Shown here piece after piece: positions 24,112 to 32,270 of a DNA stretch of 64,000 bases. The notes under the pieces are model-generated. The model saw only the letters and a list, made by a program, of their open reading frames with translations, was not told the DNA's origin and did no database searches. Source of the stretch: Lentisphaera araneosa HTCC2155 (lineage in GTDB: Bacteria; Verrucomicrobiota; Lentisphaeria; Lentisphaerales; Lentisphaeraceae). The stretch spans positions 1 to 64,000 of the forward strand of contig NZ_ABCK01000021.1 in NCBI RefSeq assembly GCF_000170755.1. The letters run 5' to 3'. Within the stretch, counting starts at the first letter, position 1. Each line of letters starts with the position of its first letter. The position numbers and the translations under genes are program-made.

Positions 24112-24164
24112 TGCAGAGGAATTTCTTCGCTTCGCTCAGAAATCCCTGATCTCGGTCGTTAGAT
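24112..24164 (+). repeat. attC 50, right part
   Basis: GCAGAGGAATTTCTTCG to CTGATCTCGGTCGTT, class d variant; R' GTTAGAT. Confidence 0.85.
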
Positions 24165-24437
24165 CAGAATAAATTTAAAATACATTTTGTCTTAATACGT
24201 CATCTTGTGAGCAATCCACTCTATTCTTTGAGTCACGGAATTAAGCTGAGTAAATGCGAAGTCAGCAATTCACCAGAAGTGAACGCAAACTATGCATCAA
24301 ATACGATTCCGAGTATATGCGGAATCAGCAATAAAAAAGAAAAATTAATCTTATTATCAACAGTAAAAAAAGAAAAGATCTAACAAGAAGCCGGAAGGAA
24401 GATTTTCGCTAAGGCTCAATCTCCCTCAGCTTAGACG
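24159..24437 (+). other. cassette 51: non-coding, family A copy 6
   Basis: Near-exact copy of cassette 38, with one visible change in the tail (TTAATCTTATT against TTAATCTAATT). The micro-ORF 24254-24334 has the same 26 residues. Confidence 0.72.
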
Positions 24438-24443
24438 TTAGAT
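24378..24443 (+). repeat. attC 51
   Basis: Class b with one-base deletion; R'' ATCTAAC, R' GTTAGAT. Confidence 0.9.
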
Positions 24444-24451
24444 AATAAAAA

Positions 24452-24982
24452 ATGAAACTTAAATATAAATCCAATTCAAGTACAATACTTACTCGTGAAT
24501 ATTCGTATATTCAAAAAGCTAGTCCACATAAAGAAACTAAACGATTACACTCTTTAAATTATCTAGCTCGTATTAATTTGTACCTTTCTCTAATCCTTCT
24601 TCCGTTCCTATGTGTGAATTTCCCTCCAAATAAAATTCTTATAATTCTATTTTGGCTTTTCATTCTCACTATATTAGGGATGAATTATTACCTTAGATAT
24701 GATAAACAATTACTTAAATCAATAATCAAGGATCATAATTCCAGAAGTGAAGATCATCCATATTCAGAATATGTAATTACTGACACTCAGTTTATATGGA
24801 TGGATTTAGGAAATTCTTATTCCTTATTTTTGAAAAACTTAATAAATGTAGAAAATGATGAGAGACGTTTAATTCTTACATTTTCAGATAGTTATCAAAT
24901 CTACATGGTATCAGAACTCTTTTCATCACTAGAAGAACAATCTAAATGGTCAACATATCTCAAAGAAAAAATCAATATCTAA
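24452..24982 (+). CDS. cassette 52: YcxB-like membrane protein
   Basis: 176 residues. Two adjacent membrane segments (LNYLARINLYLSLILLPFLCV and ILIILFWLFILTILGMNYYL) follow a beta-strand start, and the C-terminal part (SEYVITDTQFIWMDLGNSYSLFLKNLINVEN then LILTFSDSYQIYMVSELF) resembles the YcxB-like C-terminal domain. The topology fits that family; function unknown. Related to its neighbour, cassette 53. Confidence 0.72.
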   Translation: MKLKYKSNSSTILTREYSYIQKASPHKETKRLHSLNYLARINLYLSLILLPFLCVNFPPNKILIILFWLFILTILGMNYYLRYDKQLLKSIIKDHNSRSEDHPYSEYVITDTQFIWMDLGNSYSLFLKNLINVENDERRLILTFSDSYQIYMVSELFSSLEEQSKWSTYLKEKINI

Positions 24983-25043
24983 CCATGGGTCGCAGAGGAA
25001 TTTCTTCGCTTCGCTCAGAGATCCCTAAACCCGGACGTTAGGT
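24977..25043 (+). repeat. attC 52
   Basis: Class d variant (GGGTCGCAGAGG, AAACCCGGACGTT); R'' ATCTAAC, R' GTTAGGT. Confidence 0.9.
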
Positions 25044-25053
25044 CAGATATAAA

Positions 25054-25569
25054 ATGAAATTAAATTTCAAATCAACTATTGAGCAAGGAGTCGATTGTCA
25101 AATACGACAATTGAAGATCAATAATGTTTATGATAAAAACAAAAAAACATCAATATTAGTCAAAAGTTCTTTCTTATTTCTTCTGATGTTTTCAATGAAT
25201 ATTACTTTAGGTTATCACACTATGATTTATTCAATTCTTATCACAATTATTTACTCTTTATATTCATTTTATACCTACGATAAGAATACCATTAAAAACT
25301 TATATAAATTCGGTTTAGATTCACGAGGAACTGATAGCCCATTAGATGCTGAATACGAAATAACCGAAAAATTTTTAATTTATAAATTTTGTAATGACGA
25401 ATCACATTTTTCATGGAAGAACTTAGAAACAGTGAAAATGCATGCATCTGACATTCAAGTAGATTTTGGGCATTCAGGAATGGCACTCTTGCATAATGAA
25501 ATATTTCCTGATGATGAGACCAAAGAAATATGGTTTAAATTATTAAAAACAAAAGAAAAAAAGACCTAA
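25054..25569 (+). CDS. cassette 53: YcxB-like membrane protein
   Basis: 171 residues with the same plan as cassette 52: MKLNFKS start, two membrane segments (SSFLFLLMFSMNITLGY, IYSILITIIYSLYSFYTY), then a beta domain (AEYEITEKFLIYKFCNDESHFSWKNLETVKMH). The two proteins look like diverged paralogues that sit next to each other. Confidence 0.72.
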   Translation: MKLNFKSTIEQGVDCQIRQLKINNVYDKNKKTSILVKSSFLFLLMFSMNITLGYHTMIYSILITIIYSLYSFYTYDKNTIKNLYKFGLDSRGTDSPLDAEYEITEKFLIYKFCNDESHFSWKNLETVKMHASDIQVDFGHSGMALLHNEIFPDDETKEIWFKLLKTKEKKT

Positions 25570-25629
25570 CAAACAAATCGAAGAAAGATTTTCGTTTCAC
25601 TCAAATCTCCCTCATTTAAATCGTTAGTC
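25564..25629 (+). repeat. attC 53
   Basis: Class a variant (GAAGAAAG); R'' ACCTAAC, R' GTTAGTC. Confidence 0.9.
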
Positions 25630-25640
25630 TAAAAGGAAAT

Positions 25641-26891
25641 ATGAAGAAGAAAATTAAAAGATTTATAATAATCAGTAGCATAATTATAACTACATTAATC
25701 ATTATATTTATCTCATGGTATTCATATGATATTGATCCAATTGAGGACAAAGCATATTTACCAACGCCTATTTCAAATCCTTCAAATCACAGTAACGGAT
25801 ATACGTCTTTATTGAAATTAGATGAGGAGTTTAGATCTAATCCCACTAAGTATACTCCCAGTCTATTTAATAAAATCAAATTCGAGCAAATTAATGATGA
25901 AGAATTATTTAAACATCCCTTTGTAAAAAAATTACCTCACAGACTGAACGAAATTAATTTAGATGAAGAATATCAAGAAAACATACTAACAGATTATTTA
26001 GGGAAAAGACCATATTTATTATCGTCTAAATATTTCACTGATATCATATGTAAATATTCATTACACTTATGGAAAGTAAATAAACGACATGAAGCACTAT
26101 CAAATCTACTGACGATTGATAAATTCATCAATAAACTTAGAAGTCAAAGACGTACTTATCACTATTTTCTGACAGTGACTGCAATGCACGATGCCCTAGA
26201 TAATACAAGATTAGAAATTTTAGAAACTAAAAACTTAACTAAAGATAATTTTCAACAATTACTTCAATTTCAAGATAGACCTTATATAACCTCACAAATG
26301 CGTGAGTTATTAAAATGGGATTATAAATTAAGTTTTGAATATTATGCCAATAACACAAAAGGTATAAAACGTATAGCGTATTGTGAAAACAGAACTAAAA
26401 AATTCTGGATAGATTTAATGTTTCCAATATTTGAATCATTAAATAGAGATGAATTATATTTAGACGATAAATATTTCATAGAATATAGTGATAGAATCGA
26501 AGGTTATATGTCGGATATTTTTTCTGGTAGAAACGCAATAGGCAGAATGTATATGTCAGCAAATACACCTCCTATTTATACATTTTTATATAAGATAAAA
26601 AGAATGTTAATAAAGCGTGATATCGTAACTATTTATACTTATTTAAAACAATATAAATTTATAAATGGTAAGTACCCTGTTTCTTTAGATCAATTAAATA
26701 TTGATCTCCCAAAAGATGCTTGGTCTAACTATAAATCTGAATATAAATATTCAGTAAAAACAAAAAAATTATATTCTATCGGTAGCAATAAACTGGATGA
26801 TTCTGGTGATTATAAATCTGAATCAAAAAATGGTCAAATTGATAAAATTTTTAATCATATGTCACCAGATTTTGGAATCAATATTAAATAG
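25641..26891 (+). CDS. cassette 54: large membrane-anchored protein
   Basis: 416 residues, the largest cassette product. Basic start, one membrane segment (FIIISSIIITTLIIIFISWYSY), then a large extracytoplasmic domain. The C-terminus (QYKFINGKYPVSLDQLNIDLPKDAW to LYSIGSNKLDDSGDY) matches the pseudopilin GspG pattern 'YP.sLdqL...DpW..y.Y...YsiGsdg.Dd', common in planctomycete and Lentisphaera proteins. Role unknown. Confidence 0.75.
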   Translation: MKKKIKRFIIISSIIITTLIIIFISWYSYDIDPIEDKAYLPTPISNPSNHSNGYTSLLKLDEEFRSNPTKYTPSLFNKIKFEQINDEELFKHPFVKKLPHRLNEINLDEEYQENILTDYLGKRPYLLSSKYFTDIICKYSLHLWKVNKRHEALSNLLTIDKFINKLRSQRRTYHYFLTVTAMHDALDNTRLEILETKNLTKDNFQQLLQFQDRPYITSQMRELLKWDYKLSFEYYANNTKGIKRIAYCENRTKKFWIDLMFPIFESLNRDELYLDDKYFIEYSDRIEGYMSDIFSGRNAIGRMYMSANTPPIYTFLYKIKRMLIKRDIVTIYTYLKQYKFINGKYPVSLDQLNIDLPKDAWSNYKSEYKYSVKTKKLYSIGSNKLDDSGDYKSESKNGQIDKIFNHMSPDFGINIK

Positions 26892-26900
26892 AAAATGAAA

Positions 26901-26966
26901 GACTAACCAACAAATGGAAGGAAGATTTTCGTTTCACTCAAATCTCCCTCATTTAAATCGTTATGA
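26901..26966 (+). repeat. attC 54
   Basis: Class a variant (AATGGAAGG); R'' GACTAAC, R' GTTATGA, so the R' box differs from the R'' consensus complement at one position only in the next cassette. Confidence 0.88.
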
Positions 26967-26977
26967 AATAAAAAATT

Positions 26978-27487
26978 ATGTCAATACAATCACAAATACC
27001 ATTGATCTCCGAGTTCATACACAAAGGGAAAGCTTCAAAAATCATTGAACTTTTTGAAGAAAACAAAACGTTAATACATCAAAAACCAGCAGGTTGGTCA
27101 TGGTTACATATGGCTTGTGAAGAAAATAACCTGGAAGTTGTCAAATTACTTTTAAACTATGGCTTAAATATTAACGAAAGAGATGACTATTCTCAAACTC
27201 CATTAACTCGCGCTGTATCCCATAACCAACTTATAATTGCAAAATATTTACTAGATAACGGTGCTGATGTAGATGCAAAAATAGATAATAGTAAAACAAA
27301 TATTATGATAGCTATTCAAGAAGGTAATTTAGAAATAGTAAAATTACTTATTGAATACGGTGCTAATCTAAGTTCATCATATATAAGAAATGATAACAAA
27401 GTCATTACGCCTTTGATATTATCTAAAGAATATGGGTGGAAAAATATAATTAATTATATCGAACAACAAATAATCAAAAATTCATAA
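26978..27487 (+). CDS. cassette 55: ankyrin repeat protein
   Basis: 169 residues, cytosolic. Four ankyrin repeats are visible: AGWSWLHMACEENNLEVVKLLLNYGLNIN, then SQTPLTRAVSHNQLIIAKYLLDNGADVD, then TNIMIAIQEGNLEIVKLLIEYGANL, and a last partial repeat. Ankyrin arrays bind partner proteins; the partner is unknown. Confidence 0.88.
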   Translation: MSIQSQIPLISEFIHKGKASKIIELFEENKTLIHQKPAGWSWLHMACEENNLEVVKLLLNYGLNINERDDYSQTPLTRAVSHNQLIIAKYLLDNGADVDAKIDNSKTNIMIAIQEGNLEIVKLLIEYGANLSSSYIRNDNKVITPLILSKEYGWKNIINYIEQQIIKNS

Positions 27488-27548
27488 CCAAAAGCTGGAA
27501 GGAAGATTTTCGCTTAGGCTCAAATCTCCCTCAGCTTAGACGTTAGCT
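27482..27548 (+). repeat. attC 55
   Basis: Class b; R'' TCATAAC, R' GTTAGCT. Confidence 0.9.
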
Positions 27549-27559
27549 AGGAATGAAAA

Positions 27560-28093
27560 ATGAGATCCACAACTCTACTTATTATATTCATCTCGTTATT
27601 AGGGTTTGCCTCAGATAAACAAGTCATCCGTTGTATCGCTTGCAAAGAAATATGTTCTCAAACTATTGATATAAAAGATGATATATCTAAACCAAGCAAG
27701 AACATAACTATATGGAATCGCAGTATGTGTCCAAATTTTCATTCTTATGGTTTTATATGTCCTAAAGATTTTTATGCTTATTCATCATATGAAAAACAAT
27801 GGAATTTATCTACCGTCAACAAAGATGCATTCACTATAAAATTAAATAGCAGTATTTATAACGTACCTATTCCTAAGCAAACAATAAATTTAGTTGTTTA
27901 TGATCAAACTATCACAAAAAAGAAAAAGAATGAATCCCTCTGTTTTTGGATAAAAATAGATGAAACCTATATCCAAGAAATAAAAAAATACTGCCAACAA
28001 AATGACTTAACCCTTAAGATTCATAATGAGAAAAACAATACTTGCTATATCGAAATCATTAAAAAAACAATAGCTAACAAAAGATCGGAGTGA
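27560..28093 (+). CDS. cassette 56: secreted Cys-containing protein reading into attC
   Basis: 177 residues. Signal peptide MRSTTLLIIFISLLGFAS; mature start CIACKEICS and further Cys (MCPNF, ICPKD, CFW, YCQQ, CYIE) suggest disulphides or a metal site. The last residues (ANKRSE) are encoded by attC 56. Family unknown. Confidence 0.72.
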   Translation: MRSTTLLIIFISLLGFASDKQVIRCIACKEICSQTIDIKDDISKPSKNITIWNRSMCPNFHSYGFICPKDFYAYSSYEKQWNLSTVNKDAFTIKLNSSIYNVPIPKQTINLVVYDQTITKKKKNESLCFWIKIDETYIQEIKKYCQQNDLTLKIHNEKNNTCYIEIIKKTIANKRSE

Positions 28094-28135
28094 ATACTCT
28101 CGTACCTCGAGTATCACTCAATCCAGACGTTAGTG
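28072..28135 (+). repeat. attC 56
   Basis: Class f variant; R'' AGCTAAC, R' GTTAGTG. Confidence 0.88.
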
Positions 28136-28145
28136 TAGAATAAAA

Positions 28146-28439
28146 ATGAAAAAACTTTTATACATTACTCTGCTTATTACTCTTATGTCATGTTCATCAA
28201 AATCAGAACATTACAGAGTGAGTGATATTACAACAACTATACACGAAGATGGTTCATATACTGAATCTTGGACATGTTCATGTAGTATGGGACAATATTC
28301 AAAATATGATAAGTCTGGTGATTATTTTGAAAGCGGAACGATTGGATATTCAGACAAAACACTTGATGAACTTGCTATAGAATGGTCAATCGAAGAAATA
28401 CCAAATGAACAGAATATTGAAACTAAAAACAAACACTAA
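28146..28439 (+). CDS. cassette 57: small lipoprotein
   Basis: 97 residues. MKKLLYITLLITLMSCSSKSE has lipobox LMSC. The mature part is acidic with a CSC motif (SWTCSCSMGQY). Family unknown. Confidence 0.73.
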   Translation: MKKLLYITLLITLMSCSSKSEHYRVSDITTTIHEDGSYTESWTCSCSMGQYSKYDKSGDYFESGTIGYSDKTLDELAIEWSIEEIPNEQNIETKNKH

Positions 28440-28499
28440 CCAGGAGCTGCAGAGGAATTTCTTCGCTTCGCTCGAAATCCCTAATCTCGGTCGTTAGGT
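28434..28499 (+). repeat. attC 57
   Basis: Class d; R'' CACTAAC, R' GTTAGGT. Confidence 0.9.
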
Positions 28500-28512
28500 G
28501 GAAAATAGAAAA

Positions 28513-29187
28513 ATGAAAAGACTACGAAAAATAGCATTAAATCTTAATAGATCTGATTGGCCAAATGATTATGGTTATCAATTTCTTTTACGGTCAAGAT
28601 GCCTTTGTAATTACATTGAACGTAGACTTAAAAAAGAAATAGTTGAACTTATCGATTCTACTAAAATTGTGATTACAGGAGAAAAACGTGAAAACAGTCA
28701 ATTCTATATCAATTCTTCGAATATCGCCTGTTTAAATGTTCCGTTTAATCCTGAAACATATGACCTTTTAAAAGAACATGAATACAATGCTTACATGGTA
28801 AATTTTTTGAAAGAGCATATCACAAATGAACCTAATATCTGTAATCAAGAAGCAAATAAATTATTTGATATAATAACTGATTTTGAAAATGAAGGATCCA
28901 TAAATAAATTCATTTATAAAAAGAAAATAAATAAAGATAAAAAATTAAAAATTATCCTCGAGCAAACCCTCACGGTTAGTGAGTTCGTTTTAAAACTAGA
29001 TATACAAAAATCAAAAGAAAGTGTTTATTCAAAAATAATTTTAAAAACAGATCCTGATGAACTAGCATTCCACTATAGATACAAAGACATTGTTTTTGAA
29101 GATAATTTTTTAATTGTAACTAGTCGAACAAGTGAACCACTGATAAAGCTGAATTTAGACGAAATTGAGCATAAAAACAACACCTAA
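28513..29187 (+). CDS. cassette 58: hypothetical soluble protein
   Basis: 224 residues from ATG 28513; an in-frame GTG at 28498 lies on the recombination site and is less likely. Basic helical start (MKRLRKIALNLNRSDWPND), Cys-containing segment, beta-rich C-terminus. No signal peptide, no recognised family. Confidence 0.72.
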   Translation: MKRLRKIALNLNRSDWPNDYGYQFLLRSRCLCNYIERRLKKEIVELIDSTKIVITGEKRENSQFYINSSNIACLNVPFNPETYDLLKEHEYNAYMVNFLKEHITNEPNICNQEANKLFDIITDFENEGSINKFIYKKKINKDKKLKIILEQTLTVSEFVLKLDIQKSKESVYSKIILKTDPDELAFHYRYKDIVFEDNFLIVTSRTSEPLIKLNLDEIEHKNNT

Positions 29188-29278
29188 CCATGAGCTGCAG
29201 AGGAATTTCTTCGCTTGGCAAAAAAAATGAAACATTTTTAGATGCCAATCTCGAAATCCCTAATCTCGGTCGTTAGGA
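29182..29278 (+). repeat. attC 58 with extended terminal hairpin
   Basis: Class d site with about 31 extra bases in the central loop that form their own stem (TTGGCA...TGCCAA, 29214-29249); R'' ACCTAAC, R' GTTAGGA. Confidence 0.88.
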
Positions 29279-29286
29279 TATAAAAT

Positions 29287-29736
29287 ATGAAAACAATATT
29301 CATCATACTCTTAGCACTTGTATCGTCATGTGACTTTATAGAAGTTACATCTACGAAAGAACCAAAAACTGAACGAGAGGCACTCAATTTGGCCGGAATT
29401 ATATATGATCAAGAAATTGAATTCATTGATTTCACTTATTCCCCTGGTTTTCAAGATGATGGGATGGAAATAGTATTTGATATACCAAAAGAAAATATAA
29501 AATGGTTTTGGTACCATTCACCATTTTATGAAGAAGAAAAAATAGAATATAGTGTAGATAACAAGGACAATATAAAGTTCCCAATTTACGGAAATGGTAA
29601 ATTATGGAAAGAAGCAGAAAATGCTACATCTGGATTATATTCAGTAGCTAGAGTGAATGGCAACGATTATAGCAAAATATTTGTAACTCAAAAAGGTAAA
29701 ATATATAGATGTTATTTAAAATGGATAGAAATGTAA
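29287..29736 (+). CDS. cassette 59: lipoprotein
   Basis: 149 residues. MKTIFIILLALVSSCDFIE has lipobox VSSC followed by Asp, which in Gram-negative bacteria can signal inner-membrane retention. The mature part is acidic with WFWYHSPFYEEE. Family unknown. Confidence 0.74.
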   Translation: MKTIFIILLALVSSCDFIEVTSTKEPKTEREALNLAGIIYDQEIEFIDFTYSPGFQDDGMEIVFDIPKENIKWFWYHSPFYEEEKIEYSVDNKDNIKFPIYGNGKLWKEAENATSGLYSVARVNGNDYSKIFVTQKGKIYRCYLKWIEM

Positions 29737-29739
29737 GAA

Positions 29740-29805
29740 TCCTAACCAACAAATCGAAGGAAGATTTTCGTTTCACTCAAATCTCCCTCATTTAAAACGT
29801 TAGTC
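29740..29805 (+). repeat. attC 59
   Basis: Class a; R'' TCCTAAC, R' GTTAGTC. Confidence 0.9.
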
Positions 29806-29831
29806 AAAAAAATCAACAACGGAAAAACATC

Positions 29832-30284
29832 ATGAACAAATACTTAATTATATCTTTCATAAGTTTCTTTTTATTTTCTTGTTCGGAACAAACAGAGACA
29901 TCATCAGCTCCAACTACAGAAATAAAAAAAAATGAAAATAAGATCGTAGGAAATGTGCTCGATGGTTATGTGCCGGTAGCAGATAGTCCCGAAGAATTTT
30001 TGATCAATACATTTAAAAAGGTAAATAGCGGACAAATGACTTTAAAAGATTTTACAGCTATTTATACGGAAAAAGAATTAATTACGAATAAATTTGCTCC
30101 CAAGAGAAAATTTGAGAGTATAAAGAAATTAGATCTAACTAAAAGGTTTGATTTAAAATCACGTGACTATAAGGAAACTGGTTCGCGACAAATTATCATA
30201 AAATCTGAGGGAGAAACGACAGGAGATTTTTTTGTTAAAAAAATTGATGGTAAATACCGCTTTACAAATATGGACGGCGAGTAA
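29832..30284 (+). CDS. cassette 60, gene 1: lipoprotein
   Basis: 150 residues. MNKYLIISFISFFLFSCSEQ has lipobox LFSC. The mature domain ends EGETTGDFFVKKIDGKYRFTNMDGE, typical of small NTF2-like or DUF4878-like lipoproteins, which is a guess. It shares its cassette with a second lipoprotein gene 3 bases downstream. Confidence 0.75.
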   Translation: MNKYLIISFISFFLFSCSEQTETSSAPTTEIKKNENKIVGNVLDGYVPVADSPEEFLINTFKKVNSGQMTLKDFTAIYTEKELITNKFAPKRKFESIKKLDLTKRFDLKSRDYKETGSRQIIIKSEGETTGDFFVKKIDGKYRFTNMDGE

Positions 30285-30287
30285 AAC

Positions 30288-30707
30288 ATGACCACTAGTT
30301 TGAACGTACTATTAGCCTTATGCATTAGTTGTTTATTAACATCATGCTCACAACAAAATGAAGAAACCCCACAAGAGGGGTTAGAAGCAATCATAGATTT
30401 ATATGAAACTAAAAACATTACTAAACTTGTTAACGAAAGATATACAGAAATTCATAAATTTAAAAATGAAGAAGATAAACAAGAAGTGATTAATAAAATA
30501 ACAAAATACATTTCTAATGAAAAAAAATATGAAGAAATGATTCTATTCTTTAAATCTGTACAAAACACAGAACCAAACTTTTCACAAACAGATCCAAAAT
30601 GGGTACAACCCACTGAAACTGGTGAAAGTGCAAACTTCAAAGGGAAACCAGGACAAACTTATACATTGTATGAAATGAAAAATGGTCTATGGGGTTTCCG
30701 CATGTAA
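30288..30707 (+). CDS. cassette 60, gene 2: lipoprotein
   Basis: 139 residues. MTTSLNVLLALCISCLLTSCSQQ has lipobox LTSC. The C-terminus WVQPTETGESANFKGKPGQTYTLYEMKNGLWGFRM is similar in plan to gene 1 (a domain ending in a short beta hairpin), so the two may be paralogues working together. One of two cassettes with two genes. Confidence 0.75.
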   Translation: MTTSLNVLLALCISCLLTSCSQQNEETPQEGLEAIIDLYETKNITKLVNERYTEIHKFKNEEDKQEVINKITKYISNEKKYEEMILFFKSVQNTEPNFSQTDPKWVQPTETGESANFKGKPGQTYTLYEMKNGLWGFRM

Positions 30708-30714
30708 TGAACAT

Positions 30715-30795
30715 GACTAACCAAAAAATCGAACTGATATTTTCGTTTTGAATCAAATTTTAAATAGAAAATACAGCTCATTTAAGTCGTTAGAT
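30715..30795 (+). repeat. attC 60
   Basis: Class e; R'' GACTAAC, R' GTTAGAT. Confidence 0.9.
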
Positions 30796-30818
30796 AATCA
30801 TAAAATTTAAGGTAAGAA

Positions 30819-31031
30819 ATGAAGCAAAATTTAATCCTATGTATAGTTTTTTTATGCATATCTGGCTTTTTTGGAAAGAACTTAATTTCTAAAAAAGAAT
30901 CACTAAACACAAGACAAAACTCTGCTCAAACGACAAGTATGATAATCACAGGTTTATTTACTTCATTCGGTCTAGTTTATGGATATAGAGCATTCACTGT
31001 AAAAAGAAATAAAGAAACGGACAATATCTAA
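30819..31031 (+). CDS. cassette 61: small membrane protein
   Basis: 70 residues with two hydrophobic segments (LILCIVFLCISGFFG and TSMIITGLFTSFGLVYGY) joined by a basic loop. AAGGTAAG precedes the ATG. Family unknown. Confidence 0.67.
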   Translation: MKQNLILCIVFLCISGFFGKNLISKKESLNTRQNSAQTTSMIITGLFTSFGLVYGYRAFTVKRNKETDNI

Positions 31032-31091
31032 CCAACAAATCGAAGGAAGATTTTCGTTCCACTCAAATCTCCCTCATTTAAATCGTTATGA
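31026..31091 (+). repeat. attC 61
   Basis: Class a; R'' ATCTAAC, R' GTTATGA. Confidence 0.9.
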
Positions 31092-31102
31092 GATAATATA
31101 AT

Positions 31103-31627
31103 ATGAAAGAAAACCTTGAAAATATATATGGCATATTTGTCTTCAATGAAGAAGACGAAAAATACTTCTTAAAAAACGATCACTATGATTACTCTATTTA
31201 TGAAGAATTTTTAAACAAATACACTTTTGATATAATTGAAGAAATCATTAAATATGTAGAAAGTAACTTGGACTTCATTTACAAAAGTGCATCTGATAAA
31301 CTTTTAAATACATATAATGAAGGTTGGAGATTTGACGAAGTTTACTGGAATGGTTTAACCATTTCAGAATTCTATGCAAAGTATCCTGGTGAAAAAGGAG
31401 ACGAAATAGAAATTGTGGAAACTCGAGAAAGGTTACCAGAATTAACGGAAAAAGATTTTATCAAAAGGTTATATTACAAAGGTATAGTCTTTGATTATAA
31501 CGAAGATGATCCATACGAGTACCCCGTACAAGTATATATAAATACAGTAAATGATTTATTTACTGAACATTCAATCAGTGTTTCTTTGAATATAAAAAAT
31601 GAAATAATGAGTGTTGGATTAGCATAA
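31103..31627 (+). CDS. cassette 62: hypothetical acidic protein
   Basis: 174 residues, soluble, very acidic, rich in Tyr (YEEFLNKYTFDIIEEIIKYVE). The middle WNGLTISEFYAKYPGEKGDEI is distinctive. Family unknown. Confidence 0.72.
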   Translation: MKENLENIYGIFVFNEEDEKYFLKNDHYDYSIYEEFLNKYTFDIIEEIIKYVESNLDFIYKSASDKLLNTYNEGWRFDEVYWNGLTISEFYAKYPGEKGDEIEIVETRERLPELTEKDFIKRLYYKGIVFDYNEDDPYEYPVQVYINTVNDLFTEHSISVSLNIKNEIMSVGLA

Positions 31628-31635
31628 TAGAAAAC

Positions 31636-31702
31636 TCATAACCAAAAACTGGAAGGAAGATCCTCGCTAAGGCTCGGATCTCCCTCAGTTAAGTCGTTAG
31701 AT
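31636..31702 (+). repeat. attC 62
   Basis: Class c; R'' TCATAAC, R' GTTAGAT. Confidence 0.9.
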
Positions 31703-31715
31703 CAAATAAAAAACA

Positions 31716-32210
31716 ATGAAAATATTCGCAGTAATCACAATAATTATAGTATTAATCCTAAGCGCATTTATAGGCCTCAACGTATTTATCAAAAATATCT
31801 ATGAAGAAACTAAAGCTCAAGATGACAGTATTACTTTCACTCTTAAGGAAGTAGATCAGTCTGATCAGGTATTCATTGATAACATTACGTCTACATGGGA
31901 AGAGACACGTTTGAAAGACAACCTTGTAGAAATGGTTATTCAAAATCAAAAAACAAAGCCTTCAATGGATGCCGTCATACTACTCTTTACATCAAAAATG
32001 GACAACTATTCCTATTTCAAGTGGGAACGAAACATGAAACATATTGCAGAAGGAAGTGTTCGTTCCATTGTACAACTATACTGTAATGATCAAATTATTT
32101 ATCATTCAAAAAAACAAAATTATGTTTATATTAAATCTAAAAATATAATTCATTACTACACTGTTTCAGGTAATAAAATCTTAGAAATAAAATACGAAAA
32201 AAAGATCTAA
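31716..32210 (+). CDS. cassette 63: membrane-anchored protein
   Basis: 164 residues. The N-terminal anchor IFAVITIIIVLILSAFIGLNVFI is followed by an extracytoplasmic domain with alternating strands. No Cys lipobox. Family unknown. A frame on the same strand at 31895 is a shadow. Confidence 0.72.
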   Translation: MKIFAVITIIIVLILSAFIGLNVFIKNIYEETKAQDDSITFTLKEVDQSDQVFIDNITSTWEETRLKDNLVEMVIQNQKTKPSMDAVILLFTSKMDNYSYFKWERNMKHIAEGSVRSIVQLYCNDQIIYHSKKQNYVYIKSKNIIHYYTVSGNKILEIKYEKKI

Positions 32211-32270
32211 CCAACAAATCGAAGGAAGATTTTCGTTCCACTCAAATCTCCCTCATTTAAATCGTTATAG
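32205..32270 (+). repeat. attC 63
   Basis: Class a; R'' ATCTAAC, R' GTTATAG. Confidence 0.9.

Noticed and set aside
24162-24437. Repeated block after the IS as a second transposon end
   Set aside because: The same block occurs as cassette 38 away from any IS, so it is an ordinary non-coding cassette.
31895-32086. 63-codon plus-strand frame inside cassette 63
   Set aside because: It overlaps the longer anchored-protein gene in another frame and lacks a start signal.
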